A stretch of DNA of 50,677 nt from Pusillimonas minor (GTDB lineage: Bacteria; Pseudomonadota; Gammaproteobacteria; Burkholderiales; Burkholderiaceae_B): assembly GCF_014237865.1 (NCBI RefSeq), contig NZ_JACJUU010000015.1, forward strand, positions 1 to 50,677, given 5' to 3'. A program made the position numbers and the translations under genes. Positions 36,381 to 45,474 of this stretch are shown piece by piece. The notes under the pieces are model-generated. The model ran no database searches, was not told where the DNA came from, and saw only the letters and a list, made by a program, of their open reading frames with translations. Position 1 is the first letter of the stretch; each line of letters begins with the position of its first letter.

Positions 36381-37808
36381 ATGACCCTGCTCGATGAACT
36401 TGTGCGCCTGCTCGGTGCACCCAATGTCCTGACCGGCGCCGATGCCGAAAGCTATTTAACCGACTGGCGTGGCCGCTATACGGGGGCCGCGCTGGCCGTT
36501 GTTCGGCCCGGCTCAACGCAAGAAGTCGCAGCCGTCATGCAATGGTCCAATCAACATAACGTGCCGGTAGTGCCGCAAGGGGGTAACACCGGCTTGTGCG
36601 GCGGGGCCACCCCCGACCACTCCGGCCGGGCACTGGTGTTGTCGCTGGGTCGGCTCAATCGTATTCGCAGTATCGATATCGACAACGACACTATGGTCGT
36701 CGAGGCCGGGTGTATTTTGCAGACGGTGCAGCAGGCCGCCCGCGACGCCGATCGCCTGTTCCCGTTGTCGCTGGCCGCCGAAGGCAGCTGCACCATTGGC
36801 GGTAATCTGGCCACCAACGCCGGCGGTACGCAGGTGTTGCGTTACGGCAATGCGCGCGACCTGGTGCTGGGGCTCGAGGTCGTTACGGCCGACGGCCAGG
36901 TGTGGCAGGGTTTGCGTGGCCTGCGCAAAGACAACACCGGTTACGATCTTCGCGATCTGTTCATCGGCAGCGAAGGCACTTTGGGTGTCATTACAGCGGC
37001 AACGCTCAAGCTTTACCCGTTACCTGTTGCACAGTGCACGGCACTGGTGGGCATCAATAGCGTGCAAGATGCGGTGGCTTTGCTGTCGGTAGCCCGCAAG
37101 GGTTTTGGGCCCGCCCTTACTGGTTTCGAGCTCATCGCCGGTAATTGCCTGAAAGCCGTCAACGATTGCTTCCCGCAGCAGCGGTTGCCATTCGAGGGCT
37201 CATCGGCCCAGCTACCCTGGTATGCCTTGCTCGAGCTGTCCGATGCCGAAAGCGCCGATCACGCCCGCGAACGCTTTGAAACTATCATTGGTGAGGTCAT
37301 CGAGTCCGGCCTGGTCATTGACGCCGTCATTGCCGAAAACATCGCCCAAAGCAAAGCGCTGTGGCATCTGCGCGAAAGCATTCCGCTGGCCGAGAAAATG
37401 CAAGGTAAAAGCATCAAGCACGACGTGTCGGTCCCGGTGTCGCTCATGGCCGAGTTCATTAAAACCACCAACCAGGCCGTGCAAGACCAGTTTCCCGGGT
37501 TGGGGCACGTTATTTTTGGCCATTTGGGTGACGGCAACCTGCACTACAACATTACGCGCGGTAGCCAGCTGTCAGAAGACGCCTTGCTTGCGCTGCAAGA
37601 CCAGGTTTACGAACTGGTCCACAACAGCGTGTATCGGTTGGGTGGGTCGATCAGTGCCGAGCATGGCGTGGGTCAGCTCAAGCGCGACGTTCTGCCCCAG
37701 TACAAAGACCCGGTCGAAATGGCGCTGATGCATCGCATTAAGGCCGTGTTCGACCCCAAAGGCCTCATGAACCCGGGTAAGGTGCTGGTGCAAGGCACCC
37801 ACCCTTAG
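36381..37808 (+). CDS. FAD-binding oxidase/dehydrogenase of the D-2-hydroxyacid type
   Basis: 475 residues of the VAO/PCMH flavoprotein family, close to D-2-hydroxyglutarate or D-lactate dehydrogenases. FAD-binding segment PVVPQGGNTGLCGGATPD (about 55-72), then EGSCTIGGNLATNAGG; C-terminal substrate domain with the metal/substrate histidines in FGHLGDGNLHYN and SAEHGVGQ. The ribosome site is GAGG seven bases before the ATG. 2-hydroxyglutarate is the best guess for substrate; glycolate is less likely because no GlcE/GlcF partners lie nearby. A TTAAAAT stretch at 36347-36353 is a possible -10. Confidence 0.88.
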   Translation: MTLLDELVRLLGAPNVLTGADAESYLTDWRGRYTGAALAVVRPGSTQEVAAVMQWSNQHNVPVVPQGGNTGLCGGATPDHSGRALVLSLGRLNRIRSIDIDNDTMVVEAGCILQTVQQAARDADRLFPLSLAAEGSCTIGGNLATNAGGTQVLRYGNARDLVLGLEVVTADGQVWQGLRGLRKDNTGYDLRDLFIGSEGTLGVITAATLKLYPLPVAQCTALVGINSVQDAVALLSVARKGFGPALTGFELIAGNCLKAVNDCFPQQRLPFEGSSAQLPWYALLELSDAESADHARERFETIIGEVIESGLVIDAVIAENIAQSKALWHLRESIPLAEKMQGKSIKHDVSVPVSLMAEFIKTTNQAVQDQFPGLGHVIFGHLGDGNLHYNITRGSQLSEDALLALQDQVYELVHNSVYRLGGSISAEHGVGQLKRDVLPQYKDPVEMALMHRIKAVFDPKGLMNPGKVLVQGTHP

Positions 37809-37837
37809 CCGGGCTTGCTTTGGCTGCCGGTGCGCGG

Positions 37838-38665
37838 TTAACGGCGCTGGCAGCTTGGGCAGTAGTAGGTCGCGCGCTGACCTTGCACAATGCGTTTAAT
37901 GGGCGTTTGGCACATACGGCAAGGTTGGCCGGCGCGGTCGTACACGGCAGCATGAATTTCAAAATAGCTGCCTGGTGTGCCCGTGGCATTCACGTAATCG
38001 CGAAGCGTGCTTCCGCCCGAGGTCAGCGCGTCTGACAGCGTCGACTTTATGCTCGTCCACAGGCGTTCGGCGCGCGCCAACGAAAGGCTGCCGGCCTTGA
38101 TGCGCGGGTTTATGCGAGCCCTGAACAAGGCTTCAGAGGCGTAAATATTGCCCACGCCCACCACAATGTCGCCGCCCAGCAAGGCCTGTTTAATGTTTTG
38201 TGTGCGGCCGCGCAGCCCGTTAAATAAATATTGTGCGGTAAAGGCGTCGTCAAAGGGCTCAATGCCCAGTTTGGCCAACAGGGGGTGCGCCAGCACCGGC
38301 CCATCGGCCAGGTCGTGCCATAGCACCGCGCCAAAACGGCGCGGGTCGTGCAATAAAAACCGGGCGTCGTCAAACCGCCATTCGACATGGTCGTGCTTTT
38401 TTGCCGGTTCGTCGGGCAAGGCCCGGCGCAACGACCCCGACATGCCTAAATGGACGATCATCACGCCATGATCAAACGTAATCAGCAGGTATTTTCCGCG
38501 CCTTTCGCAGGCCCGTACGACCTGGTTTTTGACCCGGTCTGGTAAGTCGGCGGGAACCGGCCAGCGTAAACGCGGCTCAAAGACATTAAGGGCTCTGAGC
38601 GCCTGGCCGGGCATGACCGTCGCAATTCCGCGACGGGTGGTTTCAACTTCAGGTAATTCGGGCAT
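37838..38665 (-). CDS. mutM: Formamidopyrimidine-DNA glycosylase
   Basis: 275-residue base-excision repair enzyme removing 8-oxoguanine and ring-opened purines. Catalytic Pro2/Glu3 in MPELPEVET; C-terminal zinc finger with Cys249, 252, 269 and 272. The helix-two-turn-helix GVGNIYASEALFRA precedes it. Divergent from the TPR gene, as in many betaproteobacteria; 29 bp separates its end from the facing FAD oxidase gene. Confidence 0.97.
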   Translation of the reverse strand: MPELPEVETTRRGIATVMPGQALRALNVFEPRLRWPVPADLPDRVKNQVVRACERRGKYLLITFDHGVMIVHLGMSGSLRRALPDEPAKKHDHVEWRFDDARFLLHDPRRFGAVLWHDLADGPVLAHPLLAKLGIEPFDDAFTAQYLFNGLRGRTQNIKQALLGGDIVVGVGNIYASEALFRARINPRIKAGSLSLARAERLWTSIKSTLSDALTSGGSTLRDYVNATGTPGSYFEIHAAVYDRAGQPCRMCQTPIKRIVQGQRATYYCPSCQRR

Positions 38666-38749
38666 ATTGGGGGGCTACGGTCTATGCGGCTTTATGTTAT
38701 TTTGCCATCAGGCGCAGTATTATCGGCGCAATTGTGACGGTTCTTGTTA

Positions 38750-40522
38750 ATGAAACTTTCGATTTCCCTGCTGCCCTCTGTTGTGGCGGCTGCATTGTTG
38801 CAGTTTTCTGTTGTGGCGCATGCGGCGCCGGGCGATGCGCCGCCCACACCTGTCGAGCAAATCCACTTGCGGCCCAATGCGTTGCCCACGGTTACGCTGA
38901 CGCCCGAACTTTTATACCGCCTGATGGTGGCCGAGTTTGCGGTTCAGCGCGGTGACCTTACGCTGGGTAGCGAATTACTGTTAGGTGCGGCACGCGACAC
39001 ATCCGACCCACGGTTGGCCAAGCGGGCATTCCAGTTTGCCATGGTCAGCCGCAATTTCGGCTTGGCCGATCAGGCCGCCCAACTGTGGTCGTTAATGGCG
39101 CCCAACGATCCTGAAGCCGTTGCCAGCGCATTGGCTTTGTCGGCATCGAACGGGAAAACCGAAGGGCTTGCCGCTGCGCTCTGGACGCGAATTGAAAAGG
39201 CCGACGACAAAGACGCCGCGGTGGGTCAGGCGGCGGCCATTGTCAGCAAGCTGGCCGACAAGCGTGCGGCTTACCAAGTGCTCGACGCCGCCTTGCGCGA
39301 ACCGGTTCGCAAGTTGCCTATCACCTACCTGGCGCTGGCCGATGCCGCGTGGGCGGGTGGCGATACCCAGCGTGCGCTTGGCAATGCCCGTCGCGCACTC
39401 GAGCTCGACCCCGCCTCCGAACAGGCGGCCCAACGTATGCTCGAGTACGGCCTTAAGGTTGACCCGCAGGCGGCAATCGCTGCTACCCAGGCTTTTATTG
39501 CCCGCAACCCGCAAAGCGGGCGGCTGGGCCTGATGCTGGTGTCGCGGCTGGCCGGGCGTGGCGACTATGCCGCCGCGTTGCAGCAAGTCCAGCAAATGCG
39601 CCGCAGCAGCCCCGAAAACTTCGACCTGCTCTACACCGAGGCCGAAGTGAATTTCAGGGCCGGTAATAACAGCGCGGCCAAAGCGCTGCTTAACGAATAC
39701 ATCAACGTGCAAACCCAGCGGCGCCAGTCGCTCGACGACAAGGCCAGCAATGCAATTGCCGACTCGTCCGACGCCCGCCTGATGCTGGTGCGCATTGCCG
39801 AGCAAGAAAACGACTTGCCCGAGGCCATTGCGCAGTTGCGCAAAATCGACGAGCCCGCGCTGGAGTTTCAGGTGAGGGTGCACGAGGCTGTGCTGTATGG
39901 CCGTATGGGCGACTTGGCCGCAGCCCGTAAAACCATCGATGCCATTGCGCCGCAAAGCGAAAACGAGCGTGCTGTACTGGCCATGACGTTGGCCTCGATC
40001 TATCGCGATGGTGGCCGTACCGATCTGGCCATCGACACTTTAGCCAAGGCCGATGCAGCGGTGCCCAACAGCGCCGAAATAAAGTACGACCTGGCGATGC
40101 TGTACGAGCGTCAGGGTAACTTCGAGGCCTTCGAGCGGCTCATGCGCGAAGTTATGGTGCTCGAGCCCGACGATGCCAATGCCTTTAATTCGCTGGGCTA
40201 CACCTTTGCCGAGCAAAACATCCGTCTGGACGAAGCCCAGGCTTTGCTCGAAAGGGCGCTTCAGCTAGAGCCCAACAACCCCTACATTCTGGACAGCGTT
40301 GGTTGGTATTTGTATCGCACAGGCGATTACAGCGCGGCGGTGCAGTACCTCGAGCGCTCGTTCCGCGCCTTGCCGGCCGCCGACGTCGCGGCCCATCTGG
40401 GCGAGGTGTACTGGGTAATGGGGCGCAAAGACGATGCCCTGAAAATCTGGGAGCAAGGTCGCGAAAAAGACCCGAACAACGAAACCTTGCTGAAAACGCT
40501 CAGCCGTTTTGGGGTGAAGTAA
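38750..40522 (+). CDS. Periplasmic TPR-repeat protein
   Basis: 590 residues. A Sec signal peptide (MKLSISLLPSVVAAALLQFS..., cleavage after AHA near residue 25) is followed by an all-helical chain of tetratricopeptide repeats, clearest near the C-terminus (NAFNSLGYTFAEQ, NPYILDSVGWYLYRTGDY). Such a TPR gene next to lolB is conserved in betaproteobacteria, but its job is not known to me; a scaffold in envelope assembly is only a guess. A TTG two codons upstream (38744) is an alternative start; the ATG gives the cleaner signal peptide. Confidence 0.87.
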   Translation: MKLSISLLPSVVAAALLQFSVVAHAAPGDAPPTPVEQIHLRPNALPTVTLTPELLYRLMVAEFAVQRGDLTLGSELLLGAARDTSDPRLAKRAFQFAMVSRNFGLADQAAQLWSLMAPNDPEAVASALALSASNGKTEGLAAALWTRIEKADDKDAAVGQAAAIVSKLADKRAAYQVLDAALREPVRKLPITYLALADAAWAGGDTQRALGNARRALELDPASEQAAQRMLEYGLKVDPQAAIAATQAFIARNPQSGRLGLMLVSRLAGRGDYAAALQQVQQMRRSSPENFDLLYTEAEVNFRAGNNSAAKALLNEYINVQTQRRQSLDDKASNAIADSSDARLMLVRIAEQENDLPEAIAQLRKIDEPALEFQVRVHEAVLYGRMGDLAAARKTIDAIAPQSENERAVLAMTLASIYRDGGRTDLAIDTLAKADAAVPNSAEIKYDLAMLYERQGNFEAFERLMREVMVLEPDDANAFNSLGYTFAEQNIRLDEAQALLERALQLEPNNPYILDSVGWYLYRTGDYSAAVQYLERSFRALPAADVAAHLGEVYWVMGRKDDALKIWEQGREKDPNNETLLKTLSRFGVK

Positions 40523-40546
40523 GTGGCGGTTTACTCAGGTCTGTTC

Positions 40547-41131
40547 ATGCCGCTCATAAACTTTCGCCTTTGGTTTCGCAGCCTGTTGGTGGTATGTATT
40601 GCCGCCGTGTTGGCAGCATGTGCCACGCCCGCAGCCATTCAGGTGCAGTCCGCCGACCCGGCTTTTCAGCGGAGCGGCCGGTTTGCCGTGTCGGTAGAAG
40701 AGGTCGGGGCCAATCCGCAGGCGGTACAAGGCGGTTTTGCCTGGTACGACGCAGGCTACCGGTTGTTGCTCGATCTGGCCAACCCTTTGGGCAGCACACT
40801 GGCGCGGGTCGAGGTGTTGCCCGGGCAGGCCGTGCTTACACGCAGCAACGGCACAACACAAACCGCACCTAATGCCGATGCCCTGGTGCAAGAAGTCGTC
40901 GGCGTGGCGATTCCGGTTGCGGGTTTGCGCGATTGGCTTAGGGGGCGTACGGGGCAGGGTCTGGTGCAGTCGCGCGAAACCGATGCCGAGGGCCGCCTGA
41001 CGCGTTTTGTGCAAGACGGTTGGTCTGTGACGTTGTCGCGCTACGATAACCAGGGGCCCGGCTTGTTGCAGCTTAAGCGTACCGAAGGCCAAAGGGCAAT
41101 CAGCGTGCGCCTGGTCGTTGACGCGTCTTAA
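40547..41131 (+). CDS. lolB: Outer-membrane lipoprotein receptor LolB
   Basis: 194 residues. Receives lipoproteins from periplasmic LolA and inserts them into the outer membrane. Lipoprotein signal with lipobox LAAC and acylated Cys25. The opening MPLINFRLW closely resembles E. coli LolB (MPLPDFRL), which is why I prefer this ATG to an in-frame GTG at 40523, though the latter sits right after the TPR stop. The mature part shows the RFAVSVEE... strand start and SVTLSRYDNQGPGLLQLKR near the end. Confidence 0.9.
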   Translation: MPLINFRLWFRSLLVVCIAAVLAACATPAAIQVQSADPAFQRSGRFAVSVEEVGANPQAVQGGFAWYDAGYRLLLDLANPLGSTLARVEVLPGQAVLTRSNGTTQTAPNADALVQEVVGVAIPVAGLRDWLRGRTGQGLVQSRETDAEGRLTRFVQDGWSVTLSRYDNQGPGLLQLKRTEGQRAISVRLVVDAS

Positions 41132-41139
41132 GGTTGTTT

Positions 41140-42093
41140 ATGGCGTTGCAAGCACCCGCACCCGGCGTTAAAGCGCTGTACGACGTACCTGCGCCGGCCA
41201 AGCTGAACCTGTTTCTTCATGTGGTTGGGCGTCGACCCGACGGCTACCATCTGTTGCAAACCGCGTTTCGTTTCATTGGTCTGTACGATTACCTTAATTT
41301 CGACCGGCGCACCGATGGCCGTATTGTGTGCGAAACCACGTTTCCCGGCATTGCGCCCGAAGATGATTTGGTCGTGAAGGCCGCGATGGCGCTGCAAAAA
41401 GCCACCGGCACGTCGTTTGGCGCGCAAATCAGTTATCAAAAAAATATCCCGTCGGGCGGCGGCTTGGGCGGTGGCTCCAGCGATGCGGCCAGCACGCTCA
41501 TTGCGCTTAACCGGTTGTGGGGTACCGGCTTAACCCGTCAACAACTCATGCAGCTTGCGTTGCCGCTGGGCGCCGACGTACCTGTTTTTGTTTTCGGGCA
41601 GCCGGCGTTTGCCGAGGGCATAGGCGAAATTCTCAGCCCTGTGCCCATGCCCGACCGTGCCTATGTTGTTGTACAGCCGACGCAGTCTGTACCCACGGCA
41701 GGAATTTTTTCATCACCCGATTTGACAAGAGATACAGGTTACGTCAAAATAACGGTCTTTACTGATTGGCAAGAATCGGTTGAACAAAAAAAGCAGGTTG
41801 GCAGTAATGCAGGCTGTGCTTTATTTGGTAAAAACGATTTGCAGCCCGTTGTTTTTGGTAAGTACCCGGCGGTACAAAATGCCAGCCGCTTTATGCAAAG
41901 CCTTGGGGTAACACCACGAATGACAGGATCAGGTGCTTGTCTTTTTGTCGAGTTTGTAACATTAAGCCAGGCCCAGGCCTTTCAGGAAAAAATTGTCGGT
42001 AAAATAGCGTGCTATGAAAACGGCAATACAGCGGTAGTCAGCAACGCGTGGGCATGCCCCGGGTTGGTAAATCATCCGTTGTACAACTGGTAA
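41140..42093 (+). CDS. ispE: 4-diphosphocytidyl-2-C-methyl-D-erythritol kinase
   Basis: 317-residue GHMP kinase of the MEP isoprenoid pathway. N-terminal PAPAKLNLFLHVVGRRPDGYH with Lys21; ATP loop SGGGLGGGSSDAAS at 105-118. The C-terminal TGSGACLF motif is present. The ATG has AAGG seven bases upstream; a TTG two codons earlier is the alternative. From about 41700 the coding DNA becomes visibly richer in A and T and uses codons such as AAA, ATA and ACA more than the first half, without breaking the frame. It ends 10 bp before tRNA-Gln. Confidence 0.95.
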   Translation: MALQAPAPGVKALYDVPAPAKLNLFLHVVGRRPDGYHLLQTAFRFIGLYDYLNFDRRTDGRIVCETTFPGIAPEDDLVVKAAMALQKATGTSFGAQISYQKNIPSGGGLGGGSSDAASTLIALNRLWGTGLTRQQLMQLALPLGADVPVFVFGQPAFAEGIGEILSPVPMPDRAYVVVQPTQSVPTAGIFSSPDLTRDTGYVKITVFTDWQESVEQKKQVGSNAGCALFGKNDLQPVVFGKYPAVQNASRFMQSLGVTPRMTGSGACLFVEFVTLSQAQAFQEKIVGKIACYENGNTAVVSNAWACPGLVNHPLYNW

Positions 42094-42103
42094 AACAGTC
42101 AGG

Positions 42104-42180
42104 TGGGGAATCGCCAAGCTGGTTAAGGCACTGGATTTTGATTCCAGCATGCGAAGGTTCGAATCCTTCTTCCCCAGCCA
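42104..42180 (+). tRNA. tRNA-Gln (anticodon TTG)
   Basis: Full cloverleaf: acceptor arms TGGGGAA (42104-42110) and TTCCCCA (42170-42176), anticodon loop with TTG between CTGGA and TCCAG, T-arm with GGTTCGAATCC, discriminator G and an encoded CCA. It lies between ispE and prs, as in many betaproteobacteria. No U-run terminator follows directly; a small hairpin (AAGCCTT/AAGGCTT, about 42195-42211) has no T tract. Confidence 0.97.
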
Positions 42181-42305
42181 AAAATTTGGTGTAAAGCCTT
42201 CCAAAGGCTTGCAGTTAATACAAGCTGTTGAGTCGGCCCCATAAAAAGGGTGTGCGGGTCAACAGCTTTTGTTATTTAACGCTTCGAAACTACCCCCCAT
42301 CCATC

Positions 42306-43256
42306 ATGGCACAAGACAGATTCATGATTTTTACCGGCACGGCTAATCCTCGCCTTGCCGTCGACGTCGTCAACCACCTCGACATGTCCCTCGGGAAAAT
42401 GACAGTAGGCCGGTTCTCCGACGGCGAAGTCATGGTCGAGATCAATGAAAATGTCCGGGGTAAAGATGTTTTCGTGTTGCAGCCTACGTGCGCACCCACA
42501 AACGACAACCTCATGGAAATCATGGTCATGGTCGACGCTCTGCGTCGCGCTTCGGCCGGCCGCATTACTGCTGCATTGCCATATTTTGGTTATGCGCGCC
42601 AAGACCGCCGCCCGCGCTCTGCGCGGGTGTCCATTTCGGCCAAGGTCGTGGCCAACATGCTTCAGGTCGTAGGCGTCGATCGCGTCATGACCATGGACCT
42701 TCACGCCGACCAGATTCAGGGCTTCTTCGATATCCCCGTCGACAACGTCTATGCCGGCCCCATCTTGCTGGGCGATATCTGGCGTCGTAATTACAAAGAT
42801 GTCGTTGTTGTATCGCCTGACATCGGCGGCGTTGTGCGTGCCCGTGCGCTGGCCAAGCAACTCGAGGCCGACCTTGCCATTATCGACAAGCGTCGCCCGC
42901 GTGCCAACGTGTCCGAAGTCATGAACATCATCGGCGAAATCGAAGGCCGTACCTGCATCATCATGGATGACATGGTCGACACCGCAGGCACGTTGTGCAA
43001 AGCGGCTCAGGCGCTTAAAGAGCGCGGTGCGTTGGGTGTTTACGCCTACTGTACCCACCCGGTTTTGTCCGGCCAGGCCGTCGAGCGCATCACGTCGTCC
43101 GATCTCGACGAACTCGTCGTGACCGACACTATCCCGCTGTCCGAGGCCGCCCGTAATTGCGGCAAAATCCGTCAGCTGTCGTGCGCGTCGTTGCTGGGCG
43201 AAACCATTCTGCGTATTTCAAACGCCGAATCGGTCAGCTCGTTGTTTGTCGACTAA
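42306..43256 (+). CDS. prs: Ribose-phosphate pyrophosphokinase
   Basis: 316 residues. Makes PRPP from ribose 5-phosphate and ATP for purine, pyrimidine, His, Trp and NAD synthesis. Recognised by [17 protein letters not shown] and the PRPP loop [10 protein letters not shown]. The start [11 protein letters not shown] is the usual one; a GTG 78 bp upstream would add a non-conserved tail. There is no clear ribosome site before the ATG (CCCCCCATCCATC), unusual for a gene expected to be highly expressed. Confidence 0.97.
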   Translation: MAQDRFMIFTGTANPRLAVDVVNHLDMSLGKMTVGRFSDGEVMVEINENVRGKDVFVLQPTCAPTNDNLMEIMVMVDALRRASAGRITAALPYFGYARQDRRPRSARVSISAKVVANMLQVVGVDRVMTMDLHADQIQGFFDIPVDNVYAGPILLGDIWRRNYKDVVVVSPDIGGVVRARALAKQLEADLAIIDKRRPRANVSEVMNIIGEIEGRTCIIMDDMVDTAGTLCKAAQALKERGALGVYAYCTHPVLSGQAVERITSSDLDELVVTDTIPLSEAARNCGKIRQLSCASLLGETILRISNAESVSSLFVD

Positions 43257-43303
43257 ATTTTTTTACTGCGGGTTCGCTGGTCGCGGCAGCCCGCAGGTAT
43301 CTG

Positions 43304-43324
43304 CAGCCATCATGGCTGTTTTTT
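43304..43324 (+). terminator. Intrinsic terminator after prs
   Basis: Stem CAGCC/GGCTG (43304-43308 with 43314-43318), extendable by one A-T pair, followed by six T. A second hairpin, GGGGCA-TCT-TGCCCC (43328-43342), follows and is part of the rplY leader. Confidence 0.7.
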
Positions 43325-43361
43325 AACGGGGCATCTTGCCCCTTATTCCGGAGCTTTATCC

Positions 43362-43958
43362 ATGAAATTTAATGCCACATTGCGTAGCGTCCAAGGTACG
43401 AGTGCGAGCCGCCGCCTGCGCAACGCCGGTCGTGTTCCAGCCATTGTTTACGGCGGCCCCGAGGCCCCCATCAACATAGAGCTCGATCACAACGAAATCT
43501 ACCACGCGCTTCGCAAAGAAGAATTCCACGCGTCGATTCTCGACATGGACCTCGAAGGCAAGTCGCAAAAAGTTTTGTTGCGTGCTGTGCAATGGCACCC
43601 CTTCAAACAACTGGTTCTGCACGTCGACTTCCAGCGCGTCGATGCCAGCCACATCATCCACACCAAAGTGCCTTTGCACTTCATCAACGGCGATGCATCG
43701 CCTGCGGTCAAACTGGGTGGTGCGCTCATCAGCCAAGTCATGAACGAGCTCGAAATCAGCTGCTTGCCAGGCAACCTGCCCCAGTTCATCGAAGTCGATC
43801 TGGGCAAAATGATCGCCGGTGAAATCGTTCACCTGGCCGACATTACGCTGCCTAAAGGCGTAACGTTTGTGGCTCACGGTGGCGATACCAACCCCGCTTT
43901 GGCTGTTGCCATGGTCAAGGGTGGCGCTTCTGCCGAAGGCGAAGCTGCAGCCGAGTAA
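43362..43958 (+). CDS. rplY: 50S ribosomal protein L25, long form with Ctc/TL5 domain
   Basis: 198 residues. The N-terminal L25 domain (about 1-90) binds 5S rRNA; the C-terminal beta-rich TL5 domain (about 95-185) makes it the long, Ctc-like form. [22 protein letters not shown]-type opening is seen (here [15 protein letters not shown]). An Ala/Glu-rich end ([12 protein letters not shown]) is typical. A good ribosome site, CGGAG, precedes the ATG. Sits between prs and pth. Confidence 0.96.
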   Translation: MKFNATLRSVQGTSASRRLRNAGRVPAIVYGGPEAPINIELDHNEIYHALRKEEFHASILDMDLEGKSQKVLLRAVQWHPFKQLVLHVDFQRVDASHIIHTKVPLHFINGDASPAVKLGGALISQVMNELEISCLPGNLPQFIEVDLGKMIAGEIVHLADITLPKGVTFVAHGGDTNPALAVAMVKGGASAEGEAAAE

Positions 43959-44006
43959 TCGTTTGCACTGTTGTATCGTGCCCGTGTGCGTAGTCACCGG
44001 GTGCAA

Positions 44007-44040
44007 AAAACCCCTGACGGTCGCCCGCCAGGGGTTTTGT
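44007..44040 (+). terminator. Intrinsic terminator after rplY
   Basis: AAAACCCCTG (44007-44016) pairs with CAGGGGTTTT (44029-44038) around a 12-nt loop, 48 bp after the L25 stop and 36 bp before pth. The run of T in the descending arm continues as TGTTTT. Confidence 0.85.
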
Positions 44041-44076
44041 TTTACGATAGCCCCTTTACACTTTTTGTTGGCAGTC

Positions 44077-44673
44077 ATGAAGCCCCCGATTCGCCTGATC
44101 ATCGGCCTGGGTAACCCCGGAGCCGAATACGAGAAAACACGCCACAACGCCGGCTTTTGGCTGGCCGACCAGTTGGCCGACGACTTTCGCGCCAGTTTTA
44201 CGCTCGAGAAGGCCTTCTTTGCCTGGGTGGCCAAGGCGCGTGTGGCGGGCGAACAGATTATCGTGGCCAAGCCAACCACCTTCATGAACCGCTCGGGGCA
44301 GGCGGCCGGGGCGCTGATGCGGTTTTATAAACTTACTCCCCCCGAGGTGCTGGTCTTGCACGACGAGCTCGACCTGATGCCGGGTCATGTCAAACTGAAG
44401 CAGGGTGGAGGCCACGCCGGCCACAATGGCCTGCGCGATATCCAGTTGGTGTTTGGTAGTGCCGATTTCTGGCGCTTGCGCATTGGCATTGGTCACCCGC
44501 GTACGTTGGGCTTGGCGCAACAAGTCGCTGCATTTGTGCTTAATCCGCCGCGCCGCGAAGAGCTCGATCAAATCGAACACTCACTTGAACGCTGTCGCGC
44601 CGTCATGCCGGCGCTCCTCGAAGGTCGTTACCCCCAAGCCATGAATCAACTGCACGAGGCCAACAGTGGCTAG
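44077..44673 (+). CDS. pth: Peptidyl-tRNA hydrolase
   Basis: 198 residues. Frees tRNA from stalled peptidyl-tRNA. [20 protein letters not shown] carries Asn13 and the catalytic His23; [27 protein letters not shown] is the second signature. The start [10 protein letters not shown] is chosen because an upstream extension would run through the rplY terminator. Its last 8 bp overlap the next gene. Confidence 0.97.
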   Translation: MKPPIRLIIGLGNPGAEYEKTRHNAGFWLADQLADDFRASFTLEKAFFAWVAKARVAGEQIIVAKPTTFMNRSGQAAGALMRFYKLTPPEVLVLHDELDLMPGHVKLKQGGGHAGHNGLRDIQLVFGSADFWRLRIGIGHPRTLGLAQQVAAFVLNPPRREELDQIEHSLERCRAVMPALLEGRYPQAMNQLHEANSG

Positions 44674-45439
44674 ACCGACTGCCACAGGCGGCTGGCCCGG
44701 GTTCGGTACCGAATTCCGGGACTTTGTGCGCTTTGTGCGCCACCCCGATTTTGGCCGGTTGCCCGGGCGACACGCCCGTGACGGCTGGGTCGAAGACTGG
44801 TTTCCGCGCCTACGTATCGGGCGTCTGTTTCAGTGGGCCGGTTTGTTGTGGTTGCTGAACATGCTGGTGTTGGGGCCCATTGCCGTGGCTGCGGCAGGGC
44901 TAGGTGGCGCCGAGCATCGCCTGCGGCTCGACAGCATCCCGTGGCTGCAAGCCGTGTTGTGGGCGCCGCTGGTCGAAGAGCTGGTGTTTCGTTACGGGCT
45001 GCGCCGCCTGGGCCAGTTGTGGTGGCTATTGCCCGCAGCGCTGTGTGCATTGTTTGTCGGGCCGCAAGCGTTAACCATAGCTCTGGTCGCCCTGGTGTTA
45101 CTGGCGGCCTGGTGGCCTGTTAGTGCGCGCGCCTCGGCGCGGTTTTCTGCCGGGGCGTGGCGTCGTCGCAAAAAGTATCGGGCTGTATTTTTCTGGGTTA
45201 TTCACTTGTCCTGCCTGGCGTTTGCCGCCATTCATCTGGGTAATTTTTCGTACAACTCAACGCCCTTATGGGTCATGCCCATGCTGGTTTTGCCGCAGTG
45301 GCTTACCGGCCTGGTATTGGCCTGGATCCGCGTACGGCGCGGGTTCGGGGCAGCGGTTGCGCTGCACGCCATATTCAATGCCGGCCCGTTGCTGGTGATA
45401 TGGCTCATCTTGTCGTCGCTCTCGGGGCAGCCAAGTTAA
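44666..45439 (+). CDS. CPBP-family intramembrane metalloprotease-like protein
   Basis: 257 residues, polytopic. The CPBP/Abi (glutamic-type intramembrane protease, Rce1-related) motifs are visible: EELVFRYG (Glu104, Glu105, Arg109), FAAIHLGNF in a later helix, and LHAIFN near the end. The start GTG overlaps pth by 8 bp, so translation is probably coupled. A basic loop (about 150-170, [16 protein letters not shown]) lies between helices. Substrate unknown; some family members process or protect against peptides, but nothing here points to a bacteriocin. Confidence 0.8.
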   Translation: MARPTATGGWPGFGTEFRDFVRFVRHPDFGRLPGRHARDGWVEDWFPRLRIGRLFQWAGLLWLLNMLVLGPIAVAAAGLGGAEHRLRLDSIPWLQAVLWAPLVEELVFRYGLRRLGQLWWLLPAALCALFVGPQALTIALVALVLLAAWWPVSARASARFSAGAWRRRKKYRAVFFWVIHLSCLAFAAIHLGNFSYNSTPLWVMPMLVLPQWLTGLVLAWIRVRRGFGAAVALHAIFNAGPLLVIWLILSSLSGQPS

Positions 45440-45474
45440 AATAGCCCTTTTATTGTTCAAATTTCAGGATACTC

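Noticed and set aside
42181-42305. Prophage or island attachment site at tRNA-Gln
   Set aside because: No repeat of the tRNA 3' end was seen downstream and no integrase gene lies nearby; prs follows as usual in the order.
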